Positions 23,891-35,915 of a stretch of DNA of 64,000 bases are shown here, piece by piece. Below the pieces are notes generated by a model that did not search any database, was not told the origin of the DNA, and saw only the letters and a list, made by a program, of their open reading frames with translations. Each line of letters begins with the position of its first letter. The stretch's first letter is position 1. Source of the DNA: Spisula solida (Eukaryota; Mollusca; Bivalvia; Venerida; Mactridae); the NCBI GenBank assembly GCA_947247005.1, contig OX365947.1, positions 35,048,760 to 35,112,759 on the forward strand, written 5' to 3'. The position numbers and the translations under genes were made by a program.

Positions 23891-26660
23891 TTAAGAAGGG
23901 TGTGCTCAGAAGACTTATTGTGTAAGGGAAATTACTCTAGTTAATTGCCTTATAGTATAAGCGGATTCATCGGTTTAAATCATATAACTTGTAGAGGTCT
24001 CTAACCGTTCGCCCCGTGCGAGATGTTTCCGGAAATACGAATAATGAAACCAAGAATTTACACATACATTTGTCGCTTTTAAAGTTAGGCCCACAGACAT
24101 GTCCATCGAAACCAAGCTATGTGGAGATGCCAGCAATCTACAGAAGACGGTGTATTTTATCACCACATCCAAACTGAAGATATAAAGGGCCGTAGAAGAT
24201 GGAACACAGAAGATGAAACAAATACTTAACAATTAAAAGCATTGTCGAAGTTAAAGTAACACATTTTAACGTACAGATTTAGCTCATCTATTTATTAAAT
24301 TGAAGTCATTGTACGATTTCCAGTAACGAATGGGTTACTGAATGTGTACACCTTCAACAATTCATTGAGTATGATATTCAACGGCATGATCCCTGAAGAA
24401 ACGAAACAACAAGCATTTACGATGGTTTATGTTTTATTACAAAATTTATGCATTTTTACAAAATAAGCAATACAAAAATGTCCCATTATATGAATACCTG
24501 AATACATAACTTTATAACAATGGATTGAGTAGAGAACATATAATGAGCAATAAATATAATAAAATGTGTAAAAATATGTACTTTAAGAATGACGCATGAC
24601 ATACAGATTATCATAAAGAAGTGATACAAGTATATTTTAATATGAACACACAGATGCGGCATTTTACAGTTGTGCAATCTTGTGGTGAATATCCTATTAT
24701 ACCGGTATAATCCTAACACTAGATCAACCTGTCCTATAACTGTGCTTGTACGCTTAGCGCCATTCAAGGGAGCGTAACTGCACTTGTACACTGAGCACCA
24801 TTCAAGGGAGCGTAACTGCTCAAGTACGCTTACCACCATTCAAGGGAGCGTAACTGCCCTTGCACACTGAGAACCATTCCAGGAAGCGTAATTAACTGCC
24901 CTTGTAAGCTTAGCGCCATTCAAGGAAGCGTAATTGCCATTGTACGCTTAGCGCCATTCCAGGGAGCGTAACTGCTCAAGTACGCTTAGCACCATTCAAG
25001 TGAGCGTAACTGCCCTAGTACACTGAGCATCATTCAAGGAAGCGTAACTGCCCTTGTAAGTTTGGCGCCATTGAAGGGAGCGTAACTGTCCTTGTACACT
25101 GACCACCAAGAAAGGGATAGTAATCGATACCATTGTAACGACTTTGTTATGTCAAGGCATGTGATTCAAACCTCAACTAGAGATGTTTGTAAAACAAGTA
25201 TGTCCAAATGGCAGCCCGATAGTCAGAAATATTACAGGTCAAGGTGATCACAACATGCCGAATTCTTAATCAATAGGGGCCAACTACTGATGGTAACCAA
25301 CCACCATTGGATTTTGAAGATCATGGGTCAACTCGTTATTGATCGGAAACCGACCGACAGTCCGACATCAGCCATTTTAATATACCCCTAATCAAAGATG
25401 GGATGTGTAACAATGTGTACAGTGTGACCTCAGCTGGTAACAAACATATTTAAATATAAGTGTTACGTATAACCAATGAGCAACAATGAGTAATCTACCT
25501 GTTGTATATGTAAACTGGCTTTTCATGAGCAACTCGAACTATAACATAGTTTCTAAGCATAATTATATTATTATTACATGTATATAAAATAAGCACGCAT
25601 GAATTGCATGACCAACTTGTATACTAGTAGTTCTCCGCAATCATTCACGATATAACACTAATAATTACAACAGCATATGCAGTTAAGAATGTCAAAGTAA
25701 CCCATCAAACCAAGTGGAGAACTGCTTTGATACACCTTTGTCTTTAACGTAGACGTTCGTACCCGGAGGGTTAGGTCGGTATTCAATGTCGCCGTGTCCG
25801 GAACCACGAGGAAGACACTTTCAGAAATATCAGCACAGATCGTCGATATTTATATGAACATTTAATGAACGTAAGATTGTTAGTGTGCCAAGAAATAAAG
25901 CATCTATTGGTTGATTATAAATTCGACTTACAATATAGAAATATGTGGCCCACTTTGGAAAACTGTCATTAGGTGGAACGTACGGCTCCACCTGATGTTG
26001 TATAATTAACACAAGTTGTGCGTTTTTGGAACAAATAATTATGATACATAATTATGATGTGTGTACATTTAAACCTAGTCATACCACTACACACAATTCT
26101 GGTTTTGGCTTCATATTATGAACACAAGTAGGTCTTGAAAAAATGGCACTGTTGTTGAACATGTTTCATTTAGAGTTATCTAACATTCCTGAAATGAATA
26201 CATACATAGATAAAGACATCGCTAACTTTACAGCAGCTTTCCTAATGATTGCAGTAAATAAAGAAATACAGCTGATATTAGAATTATCACTGTCGTGACG
26301 AGGCCCCTGTGGTAGCATGCCAGAATAGGGGGGGGGGGGGAGTATAGATGTATAGTGGGGTTGCAGAATTAAAAATACTATCAGTTGCTATGTTCTGTAC
26401 TAAGACACAGTAATAAAGTTATAATCTAAACATGTACTGACGCCCGAAATAAAGTATTTCAGTGCCTTATAAAAAAACATCAATAATGTTTGACAAGCCA
26501 AAGTTTAATTTCCAATATAGAAACCATGACGAACTTTTACTTTTATTAAATTTGAACTTAATTTTGATATACTAAATTTGCACACTTAATTCAATTTAAT
26601 AATGACATTGGTTTCATTGACATTGTCCTGTTCCTACATTATCCTGATTGGTCAATTTTG
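23890..26660 (+). repeat. Segment duplicated and rearranged at 58.6-62.8 kb
   Basis: Four blocks have same-strand counterparts. 23,895-24,300 matches 58,610-59,080 (shared aactgaagatataaagggcc). 24,360-24,720 matches 60,790-61,540 (shared aagaatgacgcatgacatac). 25,480-25,680 matches 62,680-62,790. 26,280-26,650 matches 59,107-59,380 (shared tatagtggggttgca and tttcattgacattg). The last block has moved forward in the second copy. I see no gene in the segment. A 14-base G run lies near 26,330. Confidence 0.7.
24739..25122 (+). repeat. 38-bp minisatellite, ten units
   Basis: Ten head-to-tail units of 38 bases, the fourth 42 long, share 'actgcccttgta', then 'cgcttagcgcc' or 'cactgagcacc', then 'attcaagggagcgta'. 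The two central variants tend to alternate, suggesting an older 76-base unit. The array is missing from the counterpart segment at 61.5 kb, so it expanded after the duplication or was lost there. Confidence 0.9.
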
Positions 26661-26812
26661 ATATCAAGATGAAAATTGACCACACCTACATATGCGAATG
26701 CCATGAATTGTGAATGTCATGAATTGTTGCCAATACCGTATAAGAATACACTAGTCTGCTCAAACCCAGGCCACCCGAGTGATATCTTGTCTACTCCGCT
26801 ACCGTATAGTAT

Positions 26813-27229
26813 TGGAGCCAGTTCCTCAAAGCTCTGTTAAACTTAACGGCCCTTTTCGTTTTAACAGTTCGTTAAATTAGCTAACGGACTGTTACTTAAC
26901 CGCCTGTTAAATAATAGTTCATCAAACCATTTTTTGTAGCTGAAACATAATTCTTTTCAATGAAATAGGTCTGTCAACTGGCCATAGACTTTAAAATGAT
27001 ATAATCTAGGACTGACACTTGTCATTTTTCATTGAGCTAAAGAACAATTTTATTTAGTGGATTGTGACCTTTAACGATGGTCTAAACCTCGGTTAGTTTA
27101 ACAGGAGATTTGACGGTTAAGCGGATGTTAAAAAGCAGTCGTTAATTTTGAGGAAAAGTTAAATTTAACAGCCGGTTTGGATAATCAACCGGTCGTTAAG
27201 TTTAACGGAGCTTTGGGGAACAGGCTCCA
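26813..27229. mobile_element. MITE-like element with ~36-base terminal repeats
   Basis: The left terminus tggagccagttcctcaaagc continues 'tctgttaaacttaacg'. The right end is its imperfect complement, finishing ggaacaggctcca. Further inverted 'gttaa' and 'ttaac' words line the inner stems. Interior of ~340 bases, no coding frame. Confidence 0.75.
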
Positions 27230-27511
27230 GCTGGGTAGTGTTTGATTTTCAATCACAGCTAAAAAATACACATTCTTTTCATAAAACACCTTATAAATAA
27301 AATGATAAATGTAACATGCTTACCATTTTCCACCAGAAGAACCTGAGAAATGTAAACAATACATTTTAAACCTTAATTCATGTTTAAATTAGAAGTTTAA
27401 TATTCATCAACTAAAATTAAAAAGCTATTCCCTACATTCAAATTGATAATTCAACCTTGTATTTAATACTAGTTTAGGAAGGCCCTTAAGTTACAAAACG
27501 CCAACAGACTA

Positions 27512-27570
27512 TATTAAGTCAGACAGGGAAGGCAGCACTCAAGCCAGTTTTAAAACATATACTAATATGT
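27512..27570 (+). repeat. Dispersed 'GGACAGGGAAGGCAGCACTC' family, short copy
   Basis: Only the conserved head remains: tattaagtcagacagggaag followed by gcagcactcaagccag. The sequence then diverges into AT-rich DNA about 250 bases downstream (on the gene's minus strand) of the transmembrane exon. Confidence 0.7.
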
Positions 27571-27818
27571 CAATCATTTACAACAGTGGACTAGTGTTAA
27601 TATGTATACATGCATGTATTGAAATAACAGTACAAGTTTTGTGTACCTAGTCTAGATGACCTAGAGGTACTTTAAATACATATTTATTTATATAGATATC
27701 GGAAAACTATCTTAACTGCCTTAGATGTAACAATGTCTAGTGTTTCCGTAAAAAAGTGGTGTTGAGAGAACTAAAGAAAACAACTCACACACTGTATAAG
27801 TACAGCGTTCACACTTAC

Positions 27819-27938
27819 ATTTTCCACGTTTTAGAAGACAAACGACCACAACAAGAATTATTATAAATACAGCGGCCGTCACAAGCACTGACACAACTAT
27901 TGCTGTTTTAATATCAGACTTTTCCACCATCTCTTCAT
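27819..27938 (-). CDS. Ig-superfamily receptor, transmembrane exon
   Basis: This exon anchors the protein in the membrane. It starts after a tttcag acceptor in phase 1 and ends at a perfect GTAAGT donor in phase 1 (120 bases). The translation opens with an acidic juxtamembrane stretch, EEMVEKSDIK. It continues with a hydrophobic run of about 25 residues (TAIVVSVLVTAAVFIIILVV and onward) and ends in the stop-transfer sequence KRGK. Its phase joins the preceding FN3 exon exactly. If the donor were ignored, reading would continue through CKCERCTYTV to a stop at 27,721, giving a short tail. Following cytoplasmic exons, expected below 27.7 kb, were not found. Confidence 0.75.
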
Positions 27939-28199
27939 CTGAAACGAGACACAAGAAATAATTAATATCATTTTAACAAAACATATAAAATACAAACGCA
28001 TGTACGACGTGGTCTTTTTTTGTTGTTGCGGAATATTAACATTTCAACGTATGTTTATAGTGTTTAACAGTCATGCTGATACCGGTACAACCAATGTCTT
28101 GTGAATAGTTGAGGAGCTCTGTTTGTTCAATGATCCACAGTCCAATGTTTATATCATGGATAGTCGCATGTGATTATATATAACTTCATTTGCTATTGT

Positions 28200-28830
28200 T
28201 TGTGTCATTCATTTAAGTTTGTTTGATGTTCCTTTGTGGGCTGGTCTCCTTGTGATTCGATCCAGTCTGCTAGCGTTTGCTACAGATATGTTTGACTGAC
28301 TGACGCGGTCGGGGGGATGTCGTGTTTAAGTAGCTGGTCAGTTTCAGTTTCTCTTATTCATGTTTGAAGTTGTCCTTGTGGTCAGTGTTTTTTTCCTTTA
28401 TATAATTTTTGTGTACATTTCGTGCCCTGCTGTTTTTGTTGAGTGCTGACCCTAGTCATCTTATATAATTATTCGTAAGTTTGACCGGGGTCTCTTTCAA
28501 ACAGAGCAAGCAATGCCGTTCCAGTTATGTTCTGTCTATGATTTTGTGCTCATTCCTCTAATTGTTCGATTCATTAATATATTTATGTAGAAAAGCAATC
28601 GTAATCATGTTGTTACACTCGCTTACGTCGTTGTTGGGTAAATTCGACACATAACAGTAGGAGTTTGTAGTTAGATCAGTTTCATAGTTTTCTCTTGTTC
28701 ATTGTTTTAATGTTTGTCCCCGTGACTGATACGTGTGATGACTTTGTGCGCTCTGATGTTTCTGTTAAATGCTGCTTTTGCTCTCCGATTTGTTATTATC
28801 TTTTAATGGTATTTTTAGTCTCACTATCTA
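28200..28830 (-). repeat. Two degenerate copies of the 'GGACAGGGAAGGCAGCACTC' family in an intron
   Basis: On the plus strand two blocks end in 'gctgtttttgttgagtgctgac' (about 28,428) and 'tgttaaatgctgcttttgctctccg' (about 28,765). These correspond to the reverse complement of the family head, heavily mutated. Preceding text such as 'cagtttctcttattcatgttt' is also shared between the two blocks. They lie within the intron between the FN3 and transmembrane exons. Confidence 0.45.
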
Positions 28831-29121
28831 ACATCATTTCAATCATATGATATATCTAATCATATTATCATGCACCGGGACCATCTGTTACCGGTAACTT
28901 CATGTACTCTCATGTACTGAGCGTCAAGCAAGGTTGATATACCAGTACCATTTAACTACTCTGTTATGTCGTGATCTAGATTTAAAACCGACCGGAACTT
29001 CCATTCTTGAGTCGGACGGTCTAACCACTTGCCCAACGAGGACAGTCACATTATAAATGCTTGGAAGAACGGCAGTGTATATGGAATCAACGAAACACTT
29101 TATTTGTCACAAACATCTTAC

Positions 29122-29436
29122 CTGGTTTGATTTGGAAGGTTTGAGAATCTGTGTACATTATCGCTCCAGTCTGAGACAATGCCTTCACTCTCACCTGGTA
29201 ATCACCAGATCGGAGGCCGAGAGATGACATAGCAAACTTATAATGTTGTGAAGTTTGTCCTGGGATTGTATCACTAAAGGCTTTACTGATCTCAATCCAC
29301 ACGGACTCGGAGGATTTCTTGTACTGTATATAAAACGCTTGAGGAACTGCCGGTGCTGTAGATGCGGTAATTATTTCAATGTCAGGAGCATGTCCACTGT
29401 GATCTAACAAAGATACCAGCGGCTTGTCAGGAGCAT
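29122..29436 (-). CDS. Ig-superfamily receptor, FN3-like domain exon
   Basis: A single phase 1-1 exon (315 bases) between a 'ttgtag' acceptor and a GTAAGA donor. It begins APDKPLVSLLD, has a central FYIQYKKSSESVWIEI strand pattern, and ends with LRSGDYQVRVKALSQTG followed by QTFQIKP. The Y-x-V-x-V-x-A pattern near the end and the alternating strand spacing fit a fibronectin type III fold, usually about 90-100 residues, next to the membrane. The family's N-terminal tryptophan is not obvious, so a divergent FN3 is the best reading. Its place between the last Ig domain and the transmembrane exon matches adhesion receptors of the nephrin/Kirrel and NCAM type. Confidence 0.75.
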
Positions 29437-29875
29437 CTACAATACACATTATATAACATTAAAAGGGCTTGATTGATCTGTGTGCATTAGCATACAGTGT
29501 CAAACTAACACAGTTGCTTAGCAATGATTAGTTTTTTGTTAATTTTTTTTCTGAGAAGGATTGTAAAGAAAGTGATGTATTTAATCAAAATTTAAATAGG
29601 TTGACCAAAATGCAACATCTGAACAATACTGGCATTTGCAATTAATTGACAAAATACCAAATGATATTATTATAAATCTAGATTTGAATTGACCAGGCCT
29701 CAATTTTGGTCGTAAAATCATCGCACTTATCGCACATGATGATTGTATAATAACACGGATTCGCATGATAACCATCGACATAACCTACGTAATTGCCTGG
29801 TCAATTATGACATATTTAAAGCTCTCTGATTGAATCCATACATTACTAGTACATACGTATATAATATTAAATATA

Positions 29876-30108
29876 CAGGGTGTTAAAAAAGGTCGTTCTC
29901 AAAATTTAAATTTATCAAAAGTTTCATTTGAGCTATGTACGCAGTAAACAACGATAATTTCTTACTGCAATATCTTCATTTAATGTCATAGAGAAGAGAA
30001 CAATGGTAGATCCCTCTGAATTTCAACCTAAAAATGTACAGTCTTCTAAGGGCAGAAAAATAAAATATTGAAACTCAAACATTGGGAACGAACTTTCTTA
30101 ACACCCTG
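29876..30108. mobile_element. Mariner-like MITE with CAGGGTGTTAA ends
   Basis: CAGGGTGTTAAAAAAGGTCG at the left and its complement (cgaactttcttaacaccctg) at the right, each bordered by TA, as expected for a Tc1/mariner-type target duplication. The 233-base element has no transposase and lies in the intron between the last Ig exon and the FN3 exon. Confidence 0.85.
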
Positions 30109-30213
30109 TATATAACAGCATCCATCATTTGTACGGCTGGTCAAATTCGCAGTAACTTCAACAACATTCTCTTACGAGATACTGAGCTTAAATATATGTA
30201 TACATGTTCTTAC

Positions 30214-30331
30214 CCACTACGTTAACAGTGATCGTCTTTGAAACCTCGTGCAAACTGTTTGAAGATCCGTCAATATTCAGTTTTGCCTTACACTCGTAAT
30301 TTCCAGAATCGATCTTTTTTACGTTAGCGAG
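30214..30331 (-). CDS. Ig-superfamily receptor, last Ig domain, second half
   Basis: Exon of 118 bases, entered in phase 0 after 'ttttttctag' and left in phase 1 at GTAAGA. It encodes LANVKKIDSGNYECKAKL, then the closing strand EVSKTITVNVV. D-S-G-N-Y-E-C is the classic D-x-G-x-Y-x-C signature around the second disulfide cysteine of an I-set Ig domain. It completes the domain begun at 31,284-31,447. Confidence 0.9.
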
Positions 30332-31283
30332 CTAGAAAAAAGAATATTACGATAAATTAGCTTGCCTTTCTGACATTTCCTATGTTCATTATGTGAATTA
30401 TTTGGTAAAAGAATGACGGGATACTCAGCTGATACTAGTCAAACCGTTAGAGTTGTAGTGATGACGGATCGTACTTCAAATTGCACCAAGTTCTACGCAA
30501 TGATCTTTCTCAAGGCTTAGCACTACGCATGTTTTGTGTTTTACCTACATTGATATGGATCATTTCAGTGCATACGGGGTTGTTTTTACGTAAAGATTGT
30601 GTCACATAATCTCTGAATAGTTGTTGTATTTATATATTTACATGTCTATATTTCATTATATCATAATTATGTCAAAGGACCACGATGAACATAGAAGCTA
30701 CGTGTTGTTCTTTTTTGAGCCATACTTTACATGTAATGTTGATTGCCGTATACATGTAATTACTTTTGCATGCATGCTTGTTCATTGTTTTAATGTATGT
30801 TTTGATATATTTTGTCTATCGAGGTGATCAAAAGCGGCTTTTAGCGTAACATTATCGTTGTCAGGAAATGTTAAATTGCTCGGTGATTGCTCGTCGTACA
30901 GTATAAGTTCGAATTTCACTGAGGTTGCAAACCATTAAGTAGAGGCTATATACTTAAGTAGGTATGATTTCGCTCAAGCTAATGATTATTAGAATATAAC
31001 CTACATTATGAGCCAATGAAAACGCCGCATTTTCGCGGTTAAATGAAAATTTAATCATTAAATTTTCTCTTAACAGACTTGACGTCTTGCATTGGCGCTA
31101 ATTTCTATCGGCCAATCAGAATGCAGAATGTTATATTCTAAGTTAGTTAGAACATATTAAGTAAATTTTAATGACTAAAAAGGCCTCGCTTCGCTTCGCT
31201 CGCTCCGCCCTTTTTAATCATTAAAATTGACTTAATATGTTCTAACTATAACTTAGAGGTCATTGCTATTTATATGTACTTAC
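30332..31283. repeat. Intron holding nested inverted repeats
   Basis: Two adjacent foldback structures occupy 30,992-31,256. The first is bounded by agaatataac and gttatattct. The second runs from ttagttagaacatattaagt to its complement near 31,250, around a core of tcgcttcgcttcgctcgctc. The core style recalls the palindrome at 6,245-6,405. The rest of the intron shows nothing. Confidence 0.7.
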
Positions 31284-31447
31284 ACTCAGTTCCAAATTGT
31301 TCGATCCTTCAGCAATTGTTTGACCATCTTTATTGAGCCATGATATGGAAGGTACAGGATTACTATCGACAATACACGGAATTGACAGGTCTGAGCCGAT
31401 ATAGACTGTGTATTCTTCCGATTGCGGGGCAAGAATATCCGAAAGCC
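31284..31447 (-). CDS. Ig-superfamily receptor, last Ig domain, first half
   Basis: Exon of 164 bases, phase 1 at a 'tttaag' acceptor and phase 0 at a GTAAGTAC donor. It encodes LSDILAPQSEEYTVYIGSDL and then SIPCIVDSNPVPSISWLNKD, the first disulfide cysteine followed 13 residues later by the core tryptophan, as in I-set Ig domains. With the next exon the domain has Cys, Trp and D-x-G-x-Y-x-C in order. The phase 0 intron splits it mid-domain. Confidence 0.9.
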
Positions 31448-32268
31448 CTTAAATGATAATAATAACTATTTTATTTAATATATTTCTTTATCTTAAGAAG
31501 CTAATAAATTCGTTGTAGTATACTTTATATAACCGTATAATCAGAAATGTTAGCAATGTCAAAATATTGCGAAAAACCACTTTCTGTTGTTTTGCCGCTG
31601 CTGTTTACGTTCTCAAACATAATTTTGTGTGAACTTCCCGATTTCGTGAATATAGCGAAAATCAAACCCTTTCAGACTTTTCAGTATACTAATTTATTTT
31701 AAGTTGATTTGAAACAAATGATCTTATATTATCGAATTATAATAGTACACAATGCAGTTAGAGGTAACCTAAAATACAATAACCCCAATAAATATTGAAA
31801 ACTACTAATCTTGTTTAGACTGATCTATTGAGGTTGACTTGAATAAAACATTGTGTTCGACAGTTAGTGCGTCCAAACCCTTCGTTAATAAACATTTTTA
31901 TGAATAAGTACTATGAAACCGTTCCCCAAAGAGTTAGGACAAAAGCCCATTTGCATGATTCGTTAAAAAATACCGACAAGAAATGGTTCAAAATCTAAAA
32001 CTAAAAACCAATTCAATAAACAGTCTGAACCAGCACTCTGTCATACATTTAAATCAGATATACATGTACGTTTAATAATATCATCTGTGATAGGGACCGT
32101 ATATTCCAAGTTTAAAGTGTATAATTTTGATAGTTTGTGAGAAATGAACAATAAAAAACTTAACTAACGCCTACACACACGCCCACGTACGCGATAGCTC
32201 TTTTTTACTACGAATCGTCGAGCTTAAATGGTTGTCATTTAAAACAAAGATAAATGTTGGATACTTAC

Positions 32269-32604
32269 AGGGAACTTGGAGATCTGTTGAACCACATATT
32301 AAAGTAATGTAGTCAACCAAATCAAATACGCAGCATGAATACGTCTTTCCATTTAATTCTTTATTTACAGACAGCTCAACAGTTTGTGTAGCAATATATC
32401 CGTTGTACATTCCCGTGTCCGTGATACTGACCGGATATTGCGACATATTTAATATATCGTAGATTCGACTGGGGCCTCGAAACCAATCAATTTTAGGTTC
32501 GGGATTGCCTGGAGCAGTAGTACAAGTCAATTCTATCGTACCATTTACAGAACCTTTAACAACCTTTGTTGGTTTGGCAACCACATTGATGTTATCTGGA
32601 TTGT
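32269..32604 (-). CDS. Ig-superfamily receptor, complete Ig domain in one exon
   Basis: A 336-base phase 1-1 exon between 'tttccag' and GTAAGTAT. It encodes NPDNINVVAKPTKVVKGSVN, then TIELTCTTAPGNPEPKIDWF, with the first cysteine and core tryptophan. NKELNGKTYSCCVFD carries Y-x-C for the second cysteine, and STDLQVP ends the domain. The extra cysteine beside the canonical one, and another in LICGS, may form a second bond. N-x-S/T sites (NGT, NMS) allow glycosylation. Unlike its neighbours, this domain is not split by an intron. Confidence 0.9.
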
Positions 32605-33359
32605 CTGGAAATAGACGTATACATGTCCAAGTCAAATACAAATGTAGCAGTGTATGTGTATGCATTTATTTTGTTATACAACGTATGTCATTTGAGAATA
32701 TGTGTTTTCCTTTTGGAATTCAACATTCAACAGTTTGCGAAATTGCACTTCTAACAAATTTGGAATATTTTGTTATATACACTGTACGTGCACAACAGCA
32801 TGACATTTGTAAACGATTTGATACGTGTATTATCAATGAATGCTGCTCTTCGTACTTAGTGCATTCATGTAGTAATCATGACTTAAAACATATCCGACTC
32901 TATATCAGTTATACAGTCCGTTAATTAGGTAACTATGTCACTTGTATACAAACGATGTAAAATCAAAACATAGTATTTTGTATAGTTTTGAACACTTGTC
33001 GGATCAATAGGCATTGAAAACCACAATCTTATCAACTTAATTACATTCACATACAATAACCAATTGTTAAGTAGAAGAATTTGTAAGAGAAATTGCAATG
33101 TTGATGTGCATTATGTTATATGTAAACAGATGACTGAACTAACTTATCGAGATATTCGTATCATACAATGTATGTCAGTATCCATTTAACCATTTGATAA
33201 AAATAATTTCTTTAGATGAACATAACATTTATTTTATTTAAACTACATTAAACAATCCTCATACATCAGTGATTAGTCAAGTTCAAAGACTACCCTCTGA
33301 TTCAATTCCCTTCTTTCCTAGCGCTAACATAACAAGAGATGTTTGTTTAACATGTATGA

Positions 33360-33720
33360 AATGGTTAAGGTCACAGTGACATTGACCTTCGACCTACTGA
33401 CCTACTGAAAATCAATAGGGGTCATATACTGTTGCTGACCAACCTCCACGTACAGTTTGAAGATCCTAGGTTAAAGCGTTCTTGAGTTATTGAACGGAAA
33501 CCATTCAACTAGTCAGAAATGGTTAAGGTCACAGTGACCTTGACCTTCGACTTACTGGCCTACTGAAAATCAATAGGAATCATCTACTGTTGCTGACCAA
33601 CCTCCATGTAAAGTTTGATAATCCTAGGTCAAGGCTTTCTTGAGTTAGACAGAAAGACAGACATGTGCAAAGCAATATACCCCTCATCAAAGATGGGCGC
33701 TCATAAACATAGCTAATTTC
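33360..33720 (+). repeat. Tandem pair of ~159-base 'GGTCACAGTGACCTTGACC' units
   Basis: Units starting at 33,360 and 33,519 share ggttaaggtcacagtgacct, 'ctgaaaatcaatagg', 'gttgctgaccaacctcca' and 'gatcctaggt'. They close with 'gacagacatgtgcaaagcaa' and 'cctcatcaaagatgggcg'. Diverged relatives lie near 25,250-25,400 and 61,600-61,800. This is intronic DNA of the Ig gene. Confidence 0.75.
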
Positions 33721-34555
33721 GTGGTTATCATGTGATTCAGGCTTTCGTCCAATCAGAAGGCTCGTTACGCTGCGCGGGGAATTTTATAAACAAACCCAAA
33801 GAAAATGTAAACATGAATCGAGTTATGGGATTTAAATATTTACGAACTTAATTGGATGATTAGGAAGTACTGCTTTAATAAAATATAGTTTAGATAGTAG
33901 CCGTAAATAATTACAGAGAGTACTGTACGAGGGGTTAGATATACCGTGCTATGAAATCAGTCCAAGGTCTTTGACGACGAGTGTCCGGGTGTAAAGTCGT
34001 GATTCGAAATGGGCCTTAAGCTTTTCAGGAATGCAAACGGCCATTACAACAAGACGTAGACATAAGATCTAAATGAATAATAAAAGTGAAACTGAGACTG
34101 TGTGTCTCTAAAAGCCTCGAACGGAAGTAAATCAGTTTGTATGCAATCGTCAGGTTTGCCAACAGGTGCGCTCAGATTTTATTCGCCTCGAAGAAAAAAA
34201 TAGTGAAAATGCTCCTTGTCTAACTGATTCTGTTATTAACGTAATAAATAAATCATTTTTACGTTTATTGTTCTGAATACTTTCTCATAATCGATGAATA
34301 ACATTGCAAATAATTTTTTCTTCGATTGATTTTCCAAACGATAAATTTGAATATTTTGTTTGTTAAAGCACGATTGGACGATGACAAGAAAATACCCATA
34401 ACAATATTTGTCATTGCTATAAATATAAATGAACGAAATGGATTTAATTGGTTGAATTTTCGTTCATTGCGCTCGAAATCTGTCGTTTTGAACAAGAGTG
34501 TGACATCACCTGTGTAGAATACACTGGTTAACGTGAATGCATAAAACGTACTTAC

Positions 34556-34703
34556 ATAAATAATCAAGTGTTTTGACATTATGTACAAATGCTGTTTCTC
34601 TTTCATATATACTGGTACAGGACACGTTAGAACCGATATCTTCTTTTCGTAGGTTAACCAGTGTCAAGTTTGTGCGGCATCGGTACTTGTAGGATGAACT
34701 TTC
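34556..34703 (-). CDS. Ig-superfamily receptor, Ig domain second half
   Basis: Exon of 148 bases, phase 0 after 'gttttccag' and phase 1 before GTAAGTAC. It encodes ESSSYKYRCRTNLTLVNLRK, then EDIGSNVSCTSIYE. The E-D-I-G-S-N-V-S-C segment stands where D-x-G-x-Y-x-C is expected, with valine in place of the usual tyrosine. It completes the domain started at 36,142-36,335. The split (phase 1, then 0, then 1) is the same as in the last Ig domain. Confidence 0.85.
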
Positions 34704-34899
34704 CTGGAAAACAATACAATGCATAAACATGTATACATTGTTTATCTGTCTGTTTGTTTAGCCAAACGACATAAAAACAGTTTTTAATTAGTAAAACATT
34801 CCGCAAACAATCTCTCAAGTAATATTTATCTTCAATCAAGCATCTAGTATGTATCCAAAAGTTAGGGAGATAGCCTCTTTGATTGGTACTTCAGTTGTA

Positions 34900-35285
34900 A
34901 TATTTCATATGTATGCGGGCTATCAATCCAGATGTCGTGGGTTCAATCCCTGGCATCGGAACTTGATATTTCTGAAATATTTATAATATTTCCCGCTATA
35001 TCTGCCCGTGTGGTCTGCAAAGGATCTGGAAGTGCCAGGAAGCTGTGTATCGGTGCTATACACCGGGCACATTAAATAACCAGGCTGTCTACTCGAAATA
35101 AGATCTAGGCGCACCTCTGCAGCACCGGACATGCCTGTATCTAATGTCTCTCTCTCCCTTCAGTCGCTTTCTCTCAGTCTGTCCCTCTGGTCAGATCATA
35201 CTGTATCTGCACTGGTAGAGGATAGGTAAAGAGCCTTTGAAGGTGCGTTCGCATGAAAAGGGCGCTATATAAATCTGGTATAGAT
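34900..35285 (+). mobile_element. tRNA-derived SINE
   Basis: A B-box (gtgggttcaatccctgg, 34,938-34,954) lies near the head, preceded by weak A-box-like text. The element ends in gcatgaaaagggcgctatat followed by aaatctgg. 'GGCGCTATATAAAT' is a widely shared 3' end among animal SINEs copied by LINE enzymes. The middle holds C/T-rich text (tctctctctcccttcag). It is intronic. Confidence 0.65.
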
Positions 35286-35774
35286 GTACATTTGATAAAA
35301 GTTAAGTTGACTTGTTTTTCATGTATTGGTATTATATTATTATAAGTTAATTTTACTTAATTAAACCGGTGATTTATGTTAAATGATCCACTAGATGGCT
35401 TAAATGATAAAACTAAATTGCATAAATTTTCTCAGTATTCGTCATTTTGACCGGGGCCACTTTCTTTCGATGATAGTATTCTCTTCGTATATTACTGTCC
35501 CTGATCCTAATCGTTCATAAAGAAATGTATTCAAACTGTACCGGCTCGTTTAATTTTTATGTATGCTGCAGGAGGGTTATGGAATTTGGACATATTAGAT
35601 TTTGTGTTGGTGTTTTCTTTTTCATACTTCCAATCATCACCTATGACTTATTTTCGCTTTGTTGACAACAATCAAGCATCACTCATGCAGGTGCAGATAA
35701 TAACATTAACAGTGATTCCTAAACATTTTAGGACATTTTGAAGCCTGAAATTAAGACTTGTAGCGCTTTAGTTT

Positions 35775-35915
35775 TATTGTCCTGTTAATTTTTGTGTCGG
35801 GTATTGTAACGTGTGTTTGTGGTCTGTAATTGTTATTGTTTGTGTGTTCCTGTCTGTGCCTTTCGTGCTCTGCTTTTTGCTGTTGAGTGCTGCCTTCCCT
35901 GTCCGATCGTTTATT
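35775..35915 (-). repeat. Dispersed 'GGACAGGGAAGGCAGCACTC' family, reverse copy
   Basis: gttgagtgctgccttccctg followed by tccgatcg is the exact reverse complement of the family head. Upstream 'cctttcgtgctctgcttttt' resembles the text before the intronic copies at 28.4 kb. Confidence 0.8.

Noticed and set aside
24486..24839. 117-codon minus-strand open frame as a cytoplasmic exon of the Ig gene
   Set aside because: Its first third is the 38-base minisatellite and the rest is duplicated non-coding segment. No acceptor in the right phase.
24739..25122. CRISPR-like array
   Set aside because: Units are contiguous 38-base tandem repeats with no unique spacers, in a eukaryotic context.
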